A stretch of DNA of 64,000 nucleotides. Origin: Sphingobacterium faecium (GTDB taxonomy: Bacteria; Bacteroidota; Bacteroidia; Sphingobacteriales; Sphingobacteriaceae). Below are positions 59,747-64,000 of the stretch, piece after piece. The notes below the pieces were generated by a model that was given only the letters and a program-made list of their open reading frames with translations, was not told the DNA's origin and made no database searches. Every line of letters starts with the position of its first letter. Position 1 is the first letter of the stretch. The translations under genes and the position numbers were made by a program. The stretch covers positions 25,161-89,160 of the forward strand of contig NZ_QBKH01000012.1 in the NCBI RefSeq assembly GCF_003054045.1, written 5' to 3'.

Positions 59747-60805
59747 TTATTTCAAATGAGTTTTGAAAAAATGGTCCAATTTTTCAAAAGGAATCAGTTC
59801 CACTTGGTCATAAAGATCGACGTGTACCGCATTTGGAATGATCATTAATTCTTTAGGCTCAGCTGCAACTTGATAGATATCTTCACTGAAGTATCTGGAA
59901 TGTGCTTTTTCACCAGCAATCAAGAGCATGGGTCTTGGCGAAATCTCGTTCACATATGTCAGAATCGGCATATTCATAAAGGCGATTGGATTTGTGATCA
60001 ACCAAGCGCCGTTTGAATTCAGCGAACGGGCATGAAAACCACGTGATGTTCTGTAGTAATCAAAATATTCTTTTACAAATTGAGCTTCATCACCCTTCAA
60101 CTTTTCCGGTAAATTTCTTTGCCCTTCTGTTGGCTTGCCCTGCTGAGCATCTGTCCAGCGTTGCTGACTCAAATCCTCCAATGTCTGAGCACGTTGCTCT
60201 GGTGTTACAGCATCGTTATATCCTTTTGACATGACTCTTGTCATATCATATAAACTCGTTGTTGCCACAGCTTTTACACGTTTATCAACGGCAGTAGCGT
60301 TCAATGCAAAACCTCCAAAACCACAAATCCCGATAATGCCAATTTTAGTTCTATCCACATTTTTATGCCATCCCAAATAATCAACAGCAGCGCTAAAATC
60401 TTCGGTATTGATTTCCGGTGAAGCTAAGTTACGGGGTTCACCTGCACTTTCACCTGTGTATGAAGGGTCAAAAGCAAGCACAGCAAAACCTCTTTGTGCC
60501 ATTTGATTAGCATATAACCCAGAAGATTGCTCCTTGACTGCACCAAAAGGTCCGCTGATGGCCAATGCTGGCAGTTTTTCGTTGATCGTATTTTTTGGCA
60601 GATATAAATCTCCACTCAGCATAATGCCGTAACGGTTTTTGAACTGTACTTTTTGACGTGTAACTTGATCGCTCAATGTAAATGTATAGTGTGCCGTTGC
60701 CTTCATGATTTTTGTATTTATTTGAGATGTCTCTTGATCGGTCTGTGCTGACAACTGCCCAAATGACAACCCTGTCAGCGCAAATATTAAGGAAATAATC
60801 TTCAT
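59747..60805 (-). CDS. Exported dienelactone-hydrolase-like alpha/beta hydrolase
   Basis: The 352-aa protein (signal ending L-S-A-Q-T) has an alpha/beta-hydrolase fold with the nucleophile elbow G-I-C-G-F-G-G, where Cys161 replaces the usual Ser, as in dienelactone hydrolases. It has the upstream D-P-S-Y-T-G-E-S-A-G-E-P loop and a final I-P-N-A-V-H-V-D-L-Y-D with the catalytic His. The substrate is unknown; YcjY-like members act on esters. Its start abuts the stop of the cupin gene, so the two are translated together. Confidence 0.88.
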   Translation of the reverse strand: MKIISLIFALTGLSFGQLSAQTDQETSQINTKIMKATAHYTFTLSDQVTRQKVQFKNRYGIMLSGDLYLPKNTINEKLPALAISGPFGAVKEQSSGLYANQMAQRGFAVLAFDPSYTGESAGEPRNLASPEINTEDFSAAVDYLGWHKNVDRTKIGIIGICGFGGFALNATAVDKRVKAVATTSLYDMTRVMSKGYNDAVTPEQRAQTLEDLSQQRWTDAQQGKPTEGQRNLPEKLKGDEAQFVKEYFDYYRTSRGFHARSLNSNGAWLITNPIAFMNMPILTYVNEISPRPMLLIAGEKAHSRYFSEDIYQVAAEPKELMIIPNAVHVDLYDQVELIPFEKLDHFFKTHLK

Positions 60806-61222
60806 TTATTTTTGTTTATGGACTAGATTAAATTCATGTTCGGTTACTGGATCTAACCAGGTGACTTGAGTATCATCTTTAAAATTGGTAATGGCAATAT
60901 GTGTCATGGAAGTTACGGCAGATGCACCATGCCAATGCTCGACATCTTCAGGAATACAAATGACATCACCCTTTTTAATCGTTTGTGCTTCTGCTCCTCT
61001 TTCCTGATAAAACCCAGCACCTTCGATCACCAGCAAAACTTGACCTTTCGGATGGGTGTGCCAATTGGTCCGTGCACCAATTTCAAAGGTGACAGCTCCG
61101 GCCGAAAATTCATTATTATGATCTTTTCCTACCAAAGGCGACAAAAAAGCTGCGCCTGTAAACCATTCGTCAGGTAGTCGATCTCCTTTCGGAAATAGTG
61201 AAGTTGTGTTTTCTTTATTCAT
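60806..61222 (-). CDS. Cupin domain protein
   Basis: The 138-aa single-domain cupin has motif 1 as T-N-W-H-T-H-P-K-G-Q-V-L-L-V-I-E-G and motif 2 as G-D-V-I-C-I-P-E-D-V-E-H-W-H-G. The conserved His residues should bind a metal. It resembles the small cupins fused or linked to carboxymuconolactone decarboxylases and DLH-type hydrolases, which fits the neighbouring gene. No carboxymuconolactone decarboxylase is in the window. Confidence 0.92.
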   Translation of the reverse strand: MNKENTTSLFPKGDRLPDEWFTGAAFLSPLVGKDHNNEFSAGAVTFEIGARTNWHTHPKGQVLLVIEGAGFYQERGAEAQTIKKGDVICIPEDVEHWHGASAVTSMTHIAITNFKDDTQVTWLDPVTEHEFNLVHKQK

Positions 61223-61463
61223 CTTTTTTTATTTTTATAGTGATCATTTATGCATGCCTAAAAAATTTAAAATTCAAATTCTCTAGGTATTTTTTTGCAT
61301 AGTTATATAGAGCAATTACAGTTTTTTAGTTGACTTTATACTATTAATTTTTCTAAATTTTACCATACCATTTTCTTGAAATCATTATTATCAGGGCTAT
61401 AAGCTATTAAAGAAAATTCGTGACTGGTGCTATTGCAATGCCACCGATCACAATAGCCATCAA

Positions 61464-61805
61464 TTATGTTGTTTCAATGGGTTTGCTGAGCGGATGGTCA
61501 TATCCATCGCTGCAGAAAAAAATACAGGATATAGAATAACAGGGAGTATTTTCAACAGCAGGAATGACCATCATCACCTTTTTAGTCATGGCCAACATCA
61601 AAAGAACAATAAAAAGACTTATCAAAAATAGCATTAGGGCAAAAGTGCTCCATAATCTTTCTGCGTGGTCGGTGCTGATGTGATCCCCAGCTGCAACTTG
61701 TGGAAGTACGCCTATAATTCCAGATGCTCTACTGATGATCCCGATATCACCTAGGCAACCTGTATACGCGATTTTCTTTAAATAGCCATCTGTGATAGGT
61801 TTCAT
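61464..61805 (-). CDS. Hypothetical membrane protein
   Basis: The 113-aa product has one strong hydrophobic helix (F-A-L-M-L-F-L-I-S-L-F-I-V-L-L-M-L-A) preceded by G-I-I-G-V-L-P-Q-V-A-A-G-D-H-I-S-T-D-H-A-E-R-L-W. The C-terminal 30 residues (C-Y-S-I-S-C-I-F-F-C-S-D-G-Y-D-H) look frameshifted or truncated. Probably a damaged or short member of a multi-helix family; not recognised. Confidence 0.45.
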   Translation of the reverse strand: MKPITDGYLKKIAYTGCLGDIGIISRASGIIGVLPQVAAGDHISTDHAERLWSTFALMLFLISLFIVLLMLAMTKKVMMVIPAVENTPCYSISCIFFCSDGYDHPLSKPIETT

Positions 61806-61886
61806 TTATTATGATTTGAATGAAACACAAAGGTACCCGAAGATTAAGAAGCATAATAACGAATATCAAACCATAAATTAAGAAAA

Positions 61887-62765
61887 TCAAACTTCGTCCA
61901 AACGAAATGATTTTGGATTTGTCCCCGTTGCTTTTTTAAAGAAATGATTAAAGTAAGTTGGATATTCAAACCCGAGGGCATAAGCGATTTCAGCAATACT
62001 CCAGTCTGTATGATGCAATAGCGCTTTAGCTTCTGTCATGATACGTTCTGTGATGTGTGCAGTGGTAGGTTTGCCCGTCACTTCCTTTACTGCACGGTTT
62101 AAATAGTTGATGTGCACATGCAGATGTTGCGCGTAATGCTGTGCCGTCCTTAATTGAAGCGGATGTTGAGCCGATTCAATGGGAAACTGTCTTTCTAATA
62201 GTTCAAGAAAAACAGAAGTCAATCTGGTAGATGCATTTTTATTATGTTCATAATTTTTCGCAGGTTCCATCTTTAATGATTCGTGAATGATGAGGCTCAT
62301 GTAATTTCGGATCAGTTCATCTTTATATACATAATCACTCTCTTGCTCCACAATTATCTTTTGGAAGATGGTATTGAGAAAATCACGTTGTTCTGCGGTG
62401 ATTTTCAAAACCGGAGTTCCTCCAATTTTAAAGAAAGACGATTGTTGTAGACTCTCAGAACGTTCCGAATTTTTAAAGAAATCAGCAGAGAAAAGAATCG
62501 TATAACCCACATAGGTGCTAGAAATTGTTTCCCACGAATAAGGGATATGCGGATTCCCAAAAAACAAGATCGTACCCTCTTGTTCATATGTTTTATCAGC
62601 ATAATGAATCTTGCTCTCTCCTGTTGTCAGACAGATTTTATAAAATTCTTTCCTGCTATAGGTTCGCGTATCTTGGCTATCATCTTCAATTTGAAAGGCT
62701 TTAAACCCTTGAAGTTTCAGTTCATTATTAAACTCCGAAATGACGCGTACTACTTTCTCCTTCAT
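61887..62765 (-). CDS. AraC family transcriptional regulator
   Basis: The 292-aa protein has an N-terminal cupin-like domain (F-Y-K-I-C-L-T-T-G, I-L-F-F-G-N-P-H-I-P-Y-S-W) and a C-terminal AraC domain with H-V-H-I-N-Y-L-N-R-A-V-K, I-A-E-I-A-Y-A-L-G-F-E-Y-P-T-Y-F-N-H-F-F-K-K and N-P-K-S-F-R. A TAATTTTG box sits 5 bp before the start (62777-62770). It is divergent from the alpha/beta hydrolase at 62994 and upstream of the cupin/hydrolase genes, either of which it may control. Confidence 0.93.
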   Translation of the reverse strand: MKEKVVRVISEFNNELKLQGFKAFQIEDDSQDTRTYSRKEFYKICLTTGESKIHYADKTYEQEGTILFFGNPHIPYSWETISSTYVGYTILFSADFFKNSERSESLQQSSFFKIGGTPVLKITAEQRDFLNTIFQKIIVEQESDYVYKDELIRNYMSLIIHESLKMEPAKNYEHNKNASTRLTSVFLELLERQFPIESAQHPLQLRTAQHYAQHLHVHINYLNRAVKEVTGKPTTAHITERIMTEAKALLHHTDWSIAEIAYALGFEYPTYFNHFFKKATGTNPKSFRLDEV

Positions 62766-62993
62766 AGCACAAAATTAAGAAATTCAAACTTATGTTCTTC
62801 TTATTTTTTTGGTTAAGATGAATTCCCAAATGTATCGGAACAACGGTCAGCAGCATTTTTATTGAGATCAGAATCCTAAAACTTCTCTCTTGGTTAATAT
62901 GCAGATAGCGGCATTAAAAAATAGCTTTCAGAGCAAACTTTGACGCACTTCGATCGTATTATTTTAAGGATAATCTTTAAACATATAGAAGTG

Positions 62994-63761
62994 ATGAAAA
63001 AAACAATTGTATTTATTCACGGCATGTTTCAAAATGCCAAAAGTTGGGAAAAGTGGACGGCCTATTTTAGTCAAAGAGGCTATGACTGTATAGCACCATC
63101 TTGGCCATTACATGATGGCGAACCTGCAGCACTCAGAAATCAGGTGCCGGAGGCATTAGGTGACCTTGTGCTTGATGACCTCGTTATGGCGATGGAAATA
63201 GTCGTGAATAAGTTAGACGAAAAACCAATTGTCATTGGGCATTCTGTTGGTGGACTCATCACGCAGATATTGGTGCAAAAAGGACTGGCTTCAGCTGCTG
63301 TTGCTGTCAGTAGCGTTGCTCCAAACGGAATGTTATCCTTCGATTGGAGCTTTTTCAAAAACAGCATTACCATTGCCAATCCTTTCAAGGGGGATGAACC
63401 TTTTTATATGGACCCCGAAACATTTCACGGAGCCTTTGCCAATTCTCTTTCTGAAGCGCAGAGCAGCATCGAATTTGAAAAGACGGCCACACACGATAGT
63501 AGAAATGTACTGAGAAGCTGTATGGGAACATCGGGCCATATCGATCTCGATCAACCGCACGTGCCGCTCCTATTTATTTCTGGAACTGAAGATGAGATTA
63601 TTCCTGCTGCATTGGTGGAAAAGAATAGCAAAGCCTATGAAGATAAAAACAGTATCGTCGAGTATGCAGAATTTGCAGGAAGAAGCCACTATATCTGTAA
63701 CGAACCTGGTTGGGAACAAGTGGCAGACCGTGTTTATACATTTCTTACTCAACAGGCTTAA
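62994..63761 (+). CDS. Alpha/beta hydrolase
   Basis: The 255-aa cytoplasmic alpha/beta hydrolase (start at the ATG of M-K-K-T-I-V-F-I-H-G; the upstream extension begins with TTG) has the oxyanion loop I-H-G-M-F-Q-N, the nucleophile Ser84 in V-I-G-H-S-V-G-G, and a late G-R-S-H-Y with the catalytic His. An Asp is expected in G-T-E-D-E-I-I. The substrate is unknown. It is divergent from an AraC gene that may regulate it. Confidence 0.92.
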   Translation: MKKTIVFIHGMFQNAKSWEKWTAYFSQRGYDCIAPSWPLHDGEPAALRNQVPEALGDLVLDDLVMAMEIVVNKLDEKPIVIGHSVGGLITQILVQKGLASAAVAVSSVAPNGMLSFDWSFFKNSITIANPFKGDEPFYMDPETFHGAFANSLSEAQSSIEFEKTATHDSRNVLRSCMGTSGHIDLDQPHVPLLFISGTEDEIIPAALVEKNSKAYEDKNSIVEYAEFAGRSHYICNEPGWEQVADRVYTFLTQQA

Positions 63762-63950
63762 TCCCCCGTTTTGGTTTAATCATTGCGGTAGATCGCAAAA
63801 AAAACGAAAAACAGGATAGATATTTTGATCGAATATCTTATTCAACAATGAACGCATATACACAAATGGTAGTTCTCCCTATCGGGTCATCCATCCATAG
63901 GAAGCTGTAGCGTCCTAGAATAGGTTGACATATAAATTTAACGATAATTA

Positions 63951-63977
63951 TCCTTACTTGACTATTTCAAGTAAGGA
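63951..63977 (+). terminator. Hairpin near the right edge
   Basis: Eleven-base arms TCCTTACTTGA and TCAAGTAAGGA with a 5-base loop followed by TTTTTTG. It lies about 190 bp after the hydrolase stop, in a stretch with no convincing gene. Confidence 0.75.
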
Positions 63978-64000
63978 TTTTTTGTTTATGTACTTGACTA

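Noticed and set aside
63710..63910. Short plus-strand frame at the right edge
   Set aside because: It starts inside the hydrolase gene in another frame and has no protein-like features.

Overview
The window reads as chromosome from an AT-rich Bacteroidota, most likely a Sphingobacterium-like member of the Sphingobacteriaceae. The evidence is two ECF sigma/FecR/SusC/SusD loci, lipoproteins with Bacteroidota-style lipoboxes, DUF5777 and DUF6122 proteins, and promoters of the TTG-N20-TAnnTTTG kind. The genus is inference. I saw no rRNA, tRNA, CRISPR array, phage or intact insertion sequence.

Layout. 1-9.6 kb: a copper/c-type cytochrome locus with SCO1, a Met-rich YtkA/FixH-like lipoprotein, two tandem MbnP-MbnH pairs, a CDICGC outer-membrane protein and a mono-heme cytochrome. 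It is flanked by three copies of a small Cx9CxGxC protein family and an AraC regulator. 9.7-19.8 kb: stress and housekeeping accessory genes (isochorismatase-like hydrolase, OsmC, an HxlR-controlled NmrA/SnoaL pair, DJ-1, AraC, methyltransferase) mixed with small unknowns and a chimeric gene remnant. 19.8-24.6 kb: an ECF sigma plus a membrane anti-sigma/beta-barrel protein, divergent from a secreted-repeat lipoprotein / cytochrome / YceI / DUF5777 operon. 24.9-30.5 kb: AraC, MBL hydrolase and LLM oxidoreductase, then a TetR gene and a four-gene membrane/rhodanese operon that share a palindromic operator. 30.5-34.6 kb: decayed genes around a beta-barrel protein and a GH29 alpha-L-fucosidase. 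34.7-54.2 kb: two parallel ECF sigma/FecR/SusC/SusD/TlpA uptake loci, the first also carrying an M16 protease, separated by a decayed gene. 54.7-59.1 kb: DUF6122, then an outer-membrane receptor-like protein and a BlaI/M56 pair sharing an operator that overlaps both promoters. 59.4-64 kb: gene remnants, a DLH-like hydrolase with a cupin, AraC, and an alpha/beta hydrolase.

How the parts may work together. The first locus probably handles copper outside the cytoplasm: the diheme MbnH enzymes should modify tryptophans of their MbnP partners, and SCO1, the Met-rich protein and the Cys-motif proteins are plausible copper carriers. The two SusCD loci look like signal-regulated import systems coupled to thioredoxin-like and peptidase functions, possibly for peptides. 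Several regulators sit next to operators that can be read directly from the sequence (HxlR, TetR, BlaI). Scattered remnants show ongoing gene loss between the intact operons.
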